A stretch of 64,000 bases of DNA, from positions 248,001 to 312,000 of the forward strand of contig OY747713.1 of assembly GCA_963556495.2 (NCBI GenBank). The letters run 5' to 3'. Numbering within the stretch: position 1 is the first letter of the stretch; each line of letters opens with the position of its first letter. Below the pieces are notes generated by a model. That model was not told the origin of the DNA. It saw only the letters and a program-made list of their open reading frames with translations, and ran no database searches. The position numbers were made by a program, and so were the translations under genes. This DNA is from Valencia hispanica (Eukaryota > Chordata > Actinopteri > Cyprinodontiformes > Valenciidae). Positions 47,248-57,922 of this stretch are shown piece by piece.

Positions 47248-47872
47248 GATAAGATAAGATAGACCTTTATTGTCCCACAATGGGGAAATTCTCCGTGTTG
47301 CAGCAGCACAGTGGATAGTAAAAAAAGAATAAATAATTATAATAACAATAATAATGGAAAAAATACATACAATAAATAAACAATATATGAACAATATTAA
47401 ACTTAGTCGTTGGCGTGTGTGTGTTGCCTACGAGGAGCAGTGCTGGTGTTAAACAGTCTGACTGCAGCAGGAAGGAAGGACCTGCAATATCTCTCCTTCA
47501 CACATTTAGGGTGAAGGAGTCTATCACTGAAGGAGCTACTCAGTGCAGTGATGGTGTCCTGCAGGGGATGGGAGCCATTGTCCATCAGTGATGATAGCTT
47601 TGCTACCATCCTCCTTTCTCCCACCTCCTGCACTGTGTCCAGAGGGCAACCCAGGACAGAGCTGGCCTTCCTGATGAGCTTGTCCAGTCTCCTCCTGTCA
47701 GCAGTAGACATGCTGCTGCTCCAGCACACCACCCCAGAGAAGATGGCGGATGCCACCACCGCGTCATAGAAGGTCTTCAGGAGTACCCCCTGCACACCAA
47801 AGGACCTGAGCTTCCTGAGCAGACTGAGTCTGCTTTGACCCTTTTTATAAAGCGCCTTTTTTATAATGACCC
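47248..47872 (-). mobile_element. Rex1-like LINE 3' end nested in LINE-A copy 4
   Basis: Minus strand reads [47 protein letters not shown] and [19 protein letters not shown], the C-terminal tail of a CR1/Rex1-type reverse transcriptase. The 3' end is ACCTTTATTGTCCCACAATG followed by GATAA repeats (antisense, 47248-47264). It splits LINE-A between DRVII and VGDFNIH with a short ATAA duplication. Confidence 0.8.
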
Positions 47873-48554
47873 TATCAGTATTTAATACTAAATCAGATAA
47901 AAAATGTGAGATCTGATCCAAGAATTGAGAGTAAGGGCCTGGTGGACGATACAAAACCACAAACAAAAATGGTCTTAATGTTTTGCAACTTGGATGAGGA
48001 AAATTAAGGGTTATATGTTCAAAAGAACTGTAGCTATCAATTGGTCTGGGACTAATTAGTAAATCAGAACGAAAAATGGTTGCAACTCCTCCTCCTCGCC
48101 CAGTATTTCTAGGAATGTGAAAATTTAAATGACTGGAAGGAGTTGACTCATTTATACTGACATAATCCTCCTGCTCCAACCAGGTTTCTGTGAGACAAAG
48201 CAAATCAATGTGATTATCACAAATCAAGTCATTTACTAACAAAGTGTTTGAGGAGAGAGATCTTATGTTTAATAAACCACATTTAATAGATTTATTTTTC
48301 TGTTCAGTCAAAGTCGTATTTATCTTTATGAGATTTCCATAATTTGCTTTTGTTGTCTTAACTTTTAATCCATTTAATTTTGGCCGTGGGGAAGACACTG
48401 TTTCTACAGGGTAATGGGTGGGTAACCGTACAGAAGCAGCAGAGAGGTGGGTTAAACTACAACTCTGCTTCCTGGTCTGGACCCTGGGTTGTCAGGGTTT
48501 TGGAGGACTAATAAATTCGGCCATATTCCTAGAAAGAAGAGGTGCTCCATCCAA

Positions 48555-50460
48555 ATATTCAGTAACATCTTTATTGAGAGAGGGCCACCTGAAGTAGCAT
48601 CGGAGAAGGGCTATGGTGCGACTGATACCGGGATGACAAGATAATTTGGATGTGTGTCTCCCATGAATGGTCCATGCTCTAAGGGATTTAGGAATGTAAA
48701 TCAGTCGGGGGGACCGGCCACCTGGGTCTGGCTTGGACTTCTGGGCCTCCTGAATGGCTCGTTCTAGGTTCCAGGTGAGGGCCCCAACGAAACAGAAGGC
48801 AGGACAGGTGGTGACGGGCTGGTTGGGGGAATCTTCAGAGAGGTATTGACATGAAAGGGAGTCTGCTTTATGGTTCCTAGACCCTGGATGGTAGGTGATA
48901 ACTAGATTGAAAAGGGAGAAGAAGAGAGACCATTGGTATTGACAAGGATTTAATCTTTTAGCTGATTTAATGTAGGACAGGTTTTTATGGTGGCCCATTC
49001 GGCCACTGGGAGCTCTGTACTTTCCAGCCAGTGCCTCCATTCCTCTAAGGCAAGTTTAATGGCCAGGAGCTCCCGGTCACAAATGTGATAATTGGCCACT
49101 GCAGAAGTAAACCTCTTGGAGAAGAATGCACAGGGATGCAATTTATGATATTGAGCAGAACGTTGAGACAGAACGGCACCCACGGCAGTAGCCGAGGCAT
49201 CTACTTCCAGAATGAATTGGGTGGAGGAGTCGGAATGGATGAGGACGGGTGCTTGAATGAATTGTTGTTTGAGTCGTGTAAATGCCTGGTCAGCCTCAGG
49301 GGTCCAATGAAACGGCCTTTCAACGGATGTGAGTGCTATGAGAGGGGCTAAAATGATGCTGAAATTCTTCATGAATCTTCTGTAGAAGTTGGCGAATCCC
49401 AGGAAACGCTGCAACTGCTTGCCAAGGAAATTTATGGAGGTGACGTGAAATTCACATTCACAACCGTTGAAGAACTTGTCGTAAGTGGTTCTTATGTTCT
49501 TCACGGTTGTTGGAATAGATGAGAATGTCATCAAGGTAAACAAAGACGAATTGGTGGAGGAAATCACAGAGGAAGTCATTTACCAGACCTTGAAACACAG
49601 GGGGGGCGTTAGTGAGTCCGAATTGCATAACCAGGTATTCGTAATGTCCTATGGGGGTCTTGAAGGCTGTTTTCCATTCGTCTGCTGCACGAATACGAAT
49701 GAGGTGATAAGCATTTCTCAGATCCAATTTAGAGAAAATGGTACAGATACAGTTTTGAATGCAGATGAAATCAGGGGAAGTGAATACTTGTTTTTGACTG
49801 TAATTTGGTTAAGACCTCGATAATCAATGCATGGCCTGAGGGTACTGTCTTTCTTTTTGACAATGAAAAAAACAGCACCAAAGGGGGATGAAGATGGACA
49901 AATGATACCTGCTTTTAAAGAGTCACTGATGTATTCTTCCATAGCTTCACATTCCTAGCGAGAGATGTTGAAAAGGCGGCCTGAGGGTAGGGGGAGTCTG
50001 GGGAGGAGATCGATGGTAAAATCATAAGGTCAATGAGCTGGCAGAGAGAGGGCTAAATCCTTATGGAAGACCTGTTTCAGATCGTGGTATTCGGGGGGAA
50101 CAGTGGAAAGGTCTGAAGGTGGAGAGGACATTTCTTTCTCTTTGTCTTGGGATGGAACGGCTGAATGGAGACAGTTCTTTAAACAAAAAGAGCTCCAGGC
50201 ATCTATTCGGTTACTGGACCAGTTTATTTGGGGATTGTGAAGCAACAACTGCAGATGACCGAGCCAGATAGGGCTCTCTCTCGTGGGAAAAATGAGAAAC
50301 TAAATAGATTTGCGATGGTTGCCAGAGACAATCAAAATAACTGTCTGGGTCTGATGGGTTATAGTGGTCATGGCGGTACCATCTAGGGCGTTAACCAGGA
50401 GGGAAGTTTCTAGTTTGGTGGAGGGAATATTAAAATAAATGTATAAGATCTGGATGGATT
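48555..50460 (-). pseudogene. gypsy pol (protease remnant, RT, RNase H, start of integrase)
   Basis: From high to low coordinate on the minus strand: PPEYHDLKQVFHKDLA (about 50100), [20 protein letters not shown] and [16 protein letters not shown] (49942-49800), [29 protein letters not shown] and the catalytic [10 protein letters not shown] (about 49540), FLGFANFYRRFMKNFS, then RNase H LEVDASATAVGAVLSQR, and the integrase zinc region LSCHPGISRTIALL up to NKDVTEY. Several stops and frame changes. Confidence 0.82.
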
Positions 50461-50477
50461 AGATTCTGCTCTGAACC

Positions 50478-52548
50478 GCGGCACTGCAGGGGCCCGCAGC
50501 CCCTCGTCGGCCGGTCCCTTGTCGGGTCCCTGCTGGGCCGTGGGGTGCCCCTGGGGCCCGGCTCCACCGGTCCGTTGACCGGTCCGTTGACCGGCCCGCC
50601 CCGGCGCGGCAGGTTGCCGGCGGAGCCCGTGGGCTAGTCACTGCTGCCCCCCGGGCCCCTGCATAGTGGCCGCTGGATGTTCCCCTGGGGTTCTCCTTTT
50701 CTCCTCTCTTGGGGGATGCGGTCGGCCCCGCCCGGGTCCGCCTGGTGCTCTGGCGGTCCTTTGGACGTCTTTGCTCCGATCTCCTTCATGTCTGCATCGA
50801 TTCCTGGGAGACGGATTGATGCCTGCTCACACCAACTATCGAACACCCTTATGGAGAAACCTTATATGCACCAGCATGCTAACACACACACATTGATGTG
50901 GGGTCTCTGGTGTTTAAGGATATATTCTTGGGCTGAGGTTATCATTACTAGAGCTTGATTAATCGGTACCATGAGTTTCTCTGTGACATTGTTGTTGTAT
51001 TTTTATATCTATTTTTGTGTGATGTGGTTGTGTAATTCTTAGTTCACAATGTTTGGTTGGTTTTGTCGATGTTCCTTTTTCGTGTTTTGTTTTTCCCCCT
51101 CTCTCTGCCGTCCTGTGGGTATGGAGGCAGACTTCAATGTTTTCCTGTGTTTTCTCTGTTCCCCTTCCTCTCTTGTATTTTCAACTCACCCTCTCTCATG
51201 ACATTTTGTTTCCTACCTCTCTTCTTCATCTTCCTTCTTTCTTCTCCTTAATTTTCCGTCTCCGTGTCCATAACATCAGGAAATAAAAACCCCAACAATT
51301 CATAATAAAGATTTTTCACACATAAATCAAGTGGAGTACTATAGCAAAAGCTGTACTGCTCCGCTTGTGAAAGTAAATCTGTTGGGCTTCTACTTGGTAC
51401 TCAGACACCAATTCTGAGCTCCACACTGCCAAACAGGACACGTTTAAAAAAAAATAAAAAATAAAAAATAAAAAAAAAAACTATATTATTGCATCCGCTT
51501 GATGGCAGAGGGGTAGCAGAGTTGCTCAACTGGGGTTTTCTGGCTAAAAGCGCCCGCCATCCTCCATTTGCTTCGGTTAGCTCAGAGTTTGATCGGTGTC
51601 AATTATCCACCCCCACCCTCACATCCCCACTCTCAGCTCGACCTCTTTGCCCACTTTTTGTATATTCAGGCATGACGAGACGCCTGACGCCGCCAACATA
51701 GCGATGGTGGGAACTCCCCATTGGGCTTCAGTTCAGCTCTTCAGGAACCTACGGGAGACGTCACGGAGGCTCAGTTCATCTTATATAGCACTCTATGCTC
51801 AAAACATGACAGTGATACTGCCCAGTTATGGCTGTTATAGCGTGTGGATTTATATTAGTTCTTCACATATGGATAATGATAGTGACTATACTTTCAAGCT
51901 CAAAGAAACCATGTCACTGGGTAGCCTGAATCTCATGCCTTGTGGGAACGATCTGAGTGACTGCAAACAGACACAGCCCGATCCCCCTATTCTCAGCGGC
52001 AAATAGAGGGCATTAACTGAATACACGGGAGCACCAACTTCCCACTGACTGCTTACTTAAAAGCTGAAGAAAAGTTGTTCAGAACACAAGTAATTCTATA
52101 TACATATACACATCTTGCTTTTAAAACCCTATTTTTCTAATGCCCCCTTGGGCAACCACTACTGAATGTACCCAAAAACGTCCACTTTATAGACAACCAA
52201 TGAGAATTTTATATTGTATGTGAATATTAATTCATACCTTTTGCTAGGCAAAAACAAACATGCCACATGAATTAGCTCTAAGTCAAAGCAAAACGAGTAT
52301 TAACTGGATATATAAATTTTTTTGTAAGGTAGATATTTCTCTCCTAAATTAAAAAATCCACATAAATTAAATGACTAATGTCCTAGGAATAATTTAATAC
52401 ATAGTGAGATCTCCTTGCACCAGATGTCCCTGTTGTTCTTATAGAGGCCTTCCCACCAAACTTTAACTTCACTTATTCCACAAGGAGTAGCAAAAGGGGA
52501 GGCGGTACTGCTTTTATAAGTTTGTCAGAGAAAAAAAAAAAAAAAAAA
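50478..52548 (+). mobile_element. Chimeric poly(A) retroposon: GC-rich element + unknown 1 kb + LINE-B fragment
   Basis: AGATTCTGCTCTGAACC is present at 50461-50477 and 52549-52565, a 17-bp target duplication, so 2071 bp entered as one unit. Contents in order: a 5'-truncated GC-rich retroposon (50478-51443) with its own A-rich tail (51444-51480), about 940 bp of unassigned sequence, a sense LINE-B endonuclease fragment (about 52421-52530, corresponding to LTEASPPN and [12 protein letters not shown] text), and a terminal run of about 20 A. It lies between gag and pol of the gypsy element. Confidence 0.78.
51481..52420 (+). other. Unassigned middle of the chimeric retroposon
   Basis: A frame at 51596-52006 (136 codons) is open but I do not recognise it. 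GACGTCACGGAGGCTC and nearby text look like a dispersed fish repeat rather than a gene. The rest is AT-rich. Confidence 0.4.
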
Positions 52549-52564
52549 AGATTCTGCTCTGAAC

Positions 52565-53389
52565 CATAGTCTACAAAACCTGAACTGATAGGGGTTCTTG
52601 TTCTCGAGACAAATGGAACCTGAGAAGATAAATGTACTAGCATTCTGCCCTTTACCCGTTAGGACCCCTAAGCTCACTGACGGGTTGATGGTTTTTGGGC
52701 AGAGAGGACAAGTAGCAATGGAATGATTCGGAGCTCCACAGTAAAGACAGAAACCAGATGACATGCATCGCTGTCTTTCCTGTGGAGTCAGTTCGACGCA
52801 ACCTAATTGCCAAGTCTCAGGGGAATCATGGCTGGGTTAGACTGATCTCTGGGATAACGTGGACTCAACTCTGAGGCTCGAAGAAGCTGTAGGTGTTCTG
52901 AGTCTATAATGCGCCTTGGACCTGTTGTCTAGTCTAAAGGCTAAACTGATAAGTTCATTTAGAGACTCTGGTTCATCTCTACTCGCGAGGTCATCCTTAA
53001 CTTTCTCATTTAGGGCATTATAAAATGCTCCTCTTAATGCTGGATTATTTCAACCTGATTCAGCTGCTAGTGTATGAAATTCTACGGCAAAGTCTGCCAG
53101 GGAGCGATTTCCCTGCTTCAAACTCCACAATTTTTTCCCAGCCTCCTCAGGACCCTGAAGAGGTGAGAAGGTAATTTTCAATAAATTGAGGAACTCCTTA
53201 TAGGAGGTTTGTTCGATATTTTCCTTATTGACAAAAGCCTCTGTCCACTTAAGGGCACGATATCTGAGTAAACCTGACACATAGGAAATTTTGCTAGATT
53301 GGAATGACTGTGGTGAGCGAGAAAAGACCAGAGCACTTTGCAAAAGTAAACCCTTGCACTTGCTAATGTCACCGGAGAAATGTTCCAAG
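52565..53389 (-). pseudogene. gypsy gag (capsid part and zinc knuckle)
   Basis: Minus strand reads EHFSGDISKCKGLLLQ, SYVSGLLRYRALKW and FHTLAAESG at 53389-53050, the capsid core of Sushi-like gag. After a broken stretch comes SSGFCLYCGAPNHSIATCPL at 52764-52700, a CCHC zinc knuckle (C-x2-C-x4-H-x4-C). The N-terminal part is cut off by the retroviral LTR at 53390. Confidence 0.8.
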
Positions 53390-53968
53390 TGTTGTATTCT
53401 ACTTTTTTGGGGCTATTTTTTATTATGCAGTACATATATTTTAATTATATCTTTTTTTAAGCTTTAGAAGTAATAGGCCTGTTTATATTATTCAGGGTAG
53501 TAAAACATGACTCTGTTACCAGTATTTTATAGGGTTTAAGGTTTTAAGTAAACAAACTCTTGAGTAAAGATATGAACTGAAAGCAGGGAGGATCAGCTAT
53601 AACTCTAGTTCATGTTACAACCCAGTTCATGGTACTCATGGTACGGTCAGGAGACCTGGAGAAAATAAATGACCTGTCAAGATGTAGAAGGAGGAGAGAG
53701 GAGTCATGTGATATGTTCTTTGTTCTTTTGGAAATAAAAATGGTACAGCCTTGTAGAAAAGCGAGTCAGATTTTGTCTGGCTCCCATCTGCAGGTGCGTG
53801 CTTTTTGAAACAGATATCTGTTGTTCTGTGTGTTGTTTTTACTCTCTGTCTCTCAGTTCTGGGTCTTATTTTGAAACAGTTCCCGCTGGGGTTTTGGAGT
53901 TCGGCGCCCCCGCCTCTATGAGTAAAAAAAAAGCGAGTTCCAGAGCACATTATGAGAAGAAGCCGACA
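53390..53968 (+). repeat. 5' LTR of the endogenous retrovirus
   Basis: Begins TGTTGTATTCTAC and ends AAGCCGACA. Its full-length relative is the solo LTR at 28840-29407, which defines both ends. A TATA-like TTTTATAGGG (about 53525) and AATAAA (53733-53738) are ordered as U3-R-U5. The left flank is gypsy gag; the 4-bp duplication should be CAAG, to be found after the 3' LTR outside the window. Confidence 0.88.
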
Positions 53969-53971
53969 AAA

Positions 53972-53990
53972 TGGTGGAGAATGCGGGCAT
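53972..53990 (+). other. Primer-binding site, tRNA-Ala-like
   Basis: TGGTGGAGAATGCGGGCAT starts with the obligatory TGG, three bases after the LTR end. It is complementary to the 3' end expected for a vertebrate alanine tRNA (...GCCCGCATTCTCCACCA). The tRNA assignment rests on my recall of tRNA-Ala sequences. Confidence 0.72.
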
Positions 53991-55808
53991 TTGATTTGGT
54001 TTTGAGTTTTCTCAGGGCTGGGAGAGATTGAGTGTGAGTAATGAGTGTGGCATAACTGATTGATACATGTGTTTGTGGCAATTATAGTGATTTTGTGTTT
54101 TTTCTTTGAGTTCAACAGAGAATCGGAGAGCGACTGGATTGATCCTTGCTAATCAACACCCGGGTGGTTTTGTATCAATCTGGAAAAGCGCTAACACCAA
54201 ATTAATAGGTATTGATCGATTTAAACGTTCTCCATTTAATGTTGACGTGTTGTTTTTTCGGTTGAGGGCCGACCGAAGTGCGGACCAGAGGCTTGAGAGT
54301 TGGCCGCTCACTTCCGATGGGACGCTGTCGGAATTCTCCCAGGCTGGCAAACAGACAGGTAGACACTAGTTAGGGCCTGTGTGCTCTCTGTGTCGAGACG
54401 GATTACCTTGGAGAGGCCGGCGTATCTTCCAAACGCACGTTTGAGCCACGTGAATTGGATTGTGTTTATAGGTCCGGCTTTAGGTGGCTCTGGTAGAGGT
54501 TAGTGTTTGATGAGATTGTAAAAATTGTTGTTCTTTCTTTCTTTCTAGTGTGAATATGTGTGTGATTGGAGAAGTGGAGGTTACGGAAAAAAGAGCTACC
54601 ATATAGCTTTTTGCACTCCGGCCTCATATAAACTTCTCATTTAGGGGAACTAACCGACTGAATCTAAAACCATAATTCCTCTGCGAATCTTAAACGCCTA
54701 GACAATGCCCGCGCTTCTTGTATAGACAATAAGCGTAGAAGCTTGACATTGTAGAGGAATAAGGGAATATCATTTTCAGTCAGCTAAAGTACCACCATAA
54801 GCTAGTTTACGGCTAACATACAGTTTGTATGAGTTTCGCCTGGAAATAAAGGCGTTCAACCTTGTGCAACTACGTAAACACGTCTAAAGCATTGTCTAAC
54901 ACATATATATAGGACTGTTATTATGGATAACTGGTAGTAAACTCTATAGAATATATATAAAATAACTTTTTATGATAACGGAGCAGTCACGTTTGGCTTC
55001 CGGTTGAGCTAGGTTGCTCATGATGACAGCTAATCTTTGGTAGCTTAGCTTCCGAACTGTATTTACTTGGCTCGGTTAAACAGTCATTCGAGTATTGATG
55101 GCGAAGTGTGGTTTTGTTGGAGGCATTTTGTTCTTGTCTTTGGTTGGTTTACTTATGAGTACGGTTTGTTAGGTTTAGCATCGTAGTGAAGAATTAGCCA
55201 TCTGTGCACCGGCGTATTCATTCCGCGGTGTGACCCGGAAGTTTTATTGGGCCGGACTTTGATCTGTCAGTCCGGCGGAGTTTTTTTTTTTGTTTTTTTT
55301 TTGAGCAAACTGTTGACGATTTTGTGTTGCAAAGCGAGTTTTAAATGTATTTCTTTCGGTATATGTTTTAATGATAAATAAAAATTGCTTTATATTGGGA
55401 GAATTCTATTTCTTCGTGTGTTTCACCGAAGTGTGCGTCCCGAGTTTTGGCGCAGGCCGGACTCTATTAGGAATTCTTTGATTTTTAGATGAAACGGCAA
55501 TAATCTCCATATATAAATAAATTAATGATAAGACAAACAGTGCGTTATAAACCTTTTTAGCTTTCCTTCGTTTCGGCTTTGCCTAAAACATTATTAAGGT
55601 TAATGTTGCATGAATAAATAATATATAAACTCCTTCACTATAAAAAGAAATAAATGAAAATTAAATAAATAAAAACGGTGCCTGCCTTTACTGTTAACTG
55701 CATTAATATTGGGATAAATTTGGGCCTACGAATTGATAGTTTATCAATTAAAATAAATAATTTATACAGTTAATACAAATAACCTACTTTGTTAAATTTT
55801 AATCCATT
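53991..55808 (+). other. Retroviral leader (about 1.8 kb), no large ORF
   Basis: Presumed 5' untranslated and packaging region. It is far longer than the few hundred bases usual for gamma-type retroviruses. The only frame of note is 54106-54369 (87 codons, no family). Possible splice donors include CAGGTAGAC near 54355. A T-run and an AATAAA lie near 55270 and 55376 but do not look like a second LTR. Confidence 0.6.
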
Positions 55809-57922
55809 TTGGATTTTTGTTACGAATATTCAATGGCAGCCGAATATAAATTACTCCCTGCTCCACAGGGACAAAACTGGCGTACTTTAGATGCCCAATT
55901 GTTAATATACATTTCTAAATTATATTCTGTTTTAGTTGATAAGCCCGGTAAAAAAGATAAAAACCAGTTCCAGGGCCTTATGACGGCCATGTGGGCTCGT
56001 CATGGTGCCCGAGGGGATTATAAGAGAAGTTTGTCACAAATGTGTTTTGAGGAAGCAAAACGTTTTGCAGATAAAGCTAAAACAGCAAAGAGCATCACTG
56101 GTGCTAAAATGAGACACTTAAAAGCTGAGAAAATGTGGAAAACATGGGGTTTAACAGGACAGGGTATTGATCATTTGTGTGTTACTGCAGAAAATAGTTT
56201 TTCGGCAGACCATATTCCTCCTCCATATCAACCTATGTACCCCATATTGACGACCTCTGGTCAAACACATATTTCATGGGGCTTGGAGACAGACAATGGC
56301 CAGATTGTACTTCAAAACACGCAGGGTGACGCACCGAGTTCACCATCTCTTTGTGAGCCACCCCCGGTGGGCATTACTCCCTCCCTTCCTTCAAGCAGTG
56401 CAGTGTTGCACTGGAGTGGCCTCCCACAGAGGTCTGTAGCCCATGAACCATTGACAAAAAAACCACAGGGTGATTTAAAGGTAAAAGATGATGGACAAGA
56501 TTATAAATTGCGTTTTGAAGTCACACTGGGGAGGAAAAGCGACAACTACTAAAATTAGTAGAACAGGACACCGATAAATTGTTCTTGGCGTATAATGCTA
56601 AATTGATGGATGAGATGGAGCAGCACGAACACAGGTTAACTAAAGTTCAGCAACAGATGGATGGGGTGCTGCAGGATCAGGAAAGATTAGCATCTGTGGT
56701 AAGGGGTCAAGCTGCAGACCTTTCAGGGAGTGCAAGCCCCAGTCAACGTGATGAATGTGCAGCGGTTCTACAGGTCAAAAATATGCAGACGTTGGGGGAC
56801 AAGGGGAGTGAGGGACCATTTAAGAATACCAGATCTCAGGTGCCACTGGGGGCAAGTGGAGGCCCTGATTTAATGCTTCCTTTAGTGGGAGCATCAGATG
56901 GTTCAGTAATTTACAAACCATGGAAGATGGCTGACATATCTGCCATCATTCTGCAACTCCCTACTTTGACTGGTGGAGGAAACTGTTGGATAAATAAATT
57001 AAATCAGCTGACTTCAGGGCAAACCCTAGCGGTGGGGGATTGGAAAGCTATTATGGGTAGAATGTTGACATTGACAGATTATAATGAGATGATGCTCCAG
57101 TGCCAGTTAGCATGTGTACTTGATGAAGCCCCATTCACGCATCATGCACATGATCTTGCCGAGTGGGTCAGAAGAAAATATCCTACTCCGCCTGCGTCTA
57201 AAATTTTGAAATTTCCCTGGTCAACTGATGCTACTCCCGCAGAACATATGGCAAAATGTAAAGATAAATGGGTGGCAGTTACTGGAGAACACCCTCGAGA
57301 TCCGGGAAATAATCGGATTTGGTTTAGAGAAGCAGTTTTAGCAGGCATGCCAGAGTCTGTTGCTACATTAATGAAACGGAATCCTGATTCACACATTTAT
57401 GATCAGCCTACATGGGAAAGACACGTAACATATTATTTACAAGACGTGCAAGATTCTGCGTTAAAGGACGCTGAGGAGAATAAGAAAATGGAGACTGCTT
57501 TGTTAAAACTACAGTTAAAAGAGGCTCAGAATAAATTGACTGACTTGTATCAGTCTAAAAAAGTGAAGCAGATGGTGGCTGAAGCAGCACCTACTGTTGG
57601 ATCAGCGACAGTGCTGCCTTCTTTTCCTGTGATGTATGCTGGAGCTGCGCCGAATCCGCCATTTACTGCTCCTTATAGGACATGGCAGCCTCGTGGCAGG
57701 TCACGTGGCAGGGCCAGGTTTGGGGATTTTAGAGGCATGGGGAGAGGGCAGCCAGGTGCTAACGGTTGTCACAGGTGTGGCTCCAATGAACACTGGGTGA
57801 GGGAGTGCCCACACCCACAAGGGGGCGCTATACCTCCCGGTCAGCCACCTCTACATATGGCTCCGAATCAGCATATGGCTCCTCCCTCCTATCCAGGAGG
57901 ACAGAGTGGGCCTCAGTATTGA
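55809..57922 (+). pseudogene. gag: Retroviral gag (matrix, capsid, nucleocapsid), one frameshift
   Basis: Starts are possible at 55809 or 55833 (MAAEYKLLPAPQ); I favour the second because its context lacks the odd upstream residues. There is no MG myristoylation start. The first frame (to 56552) is helical and basic, the matrix region. The frame then changes by one within 56519-56552, where a predicted coiled coil runs on in the second frame (56579-57919). That frame holds capsid text (LPTLTGGGNCWINKLNQ, LAEWVRRKYP), an Arg/Gly-rich patch (RGRSRGRARF) and a zinc knuckle CHRCGSNEHWVREC (about 57768-57809). It ends with TGA at 57920-57922, in the same frame as pol. Confidence 0.85.

Noticed and set aside
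47403..48398. 331-codon minus-strand frame joining a LINE endonuclease to a different RT tail
   Set aside because: Chance in-frame fusion of LINE-A with the nested Rex1-like LINE at 47248-47872; not one protein.
55370..55460. AATAAA followed by TTTTGGCGCAGGCCGG as an alternative LTR end and primer site
   Set aside because: No second LTR copy supports it, whereas the LTR at 53390-53968 is confirmed by the solo copy and is followed by a strong tRNA-Ala match.
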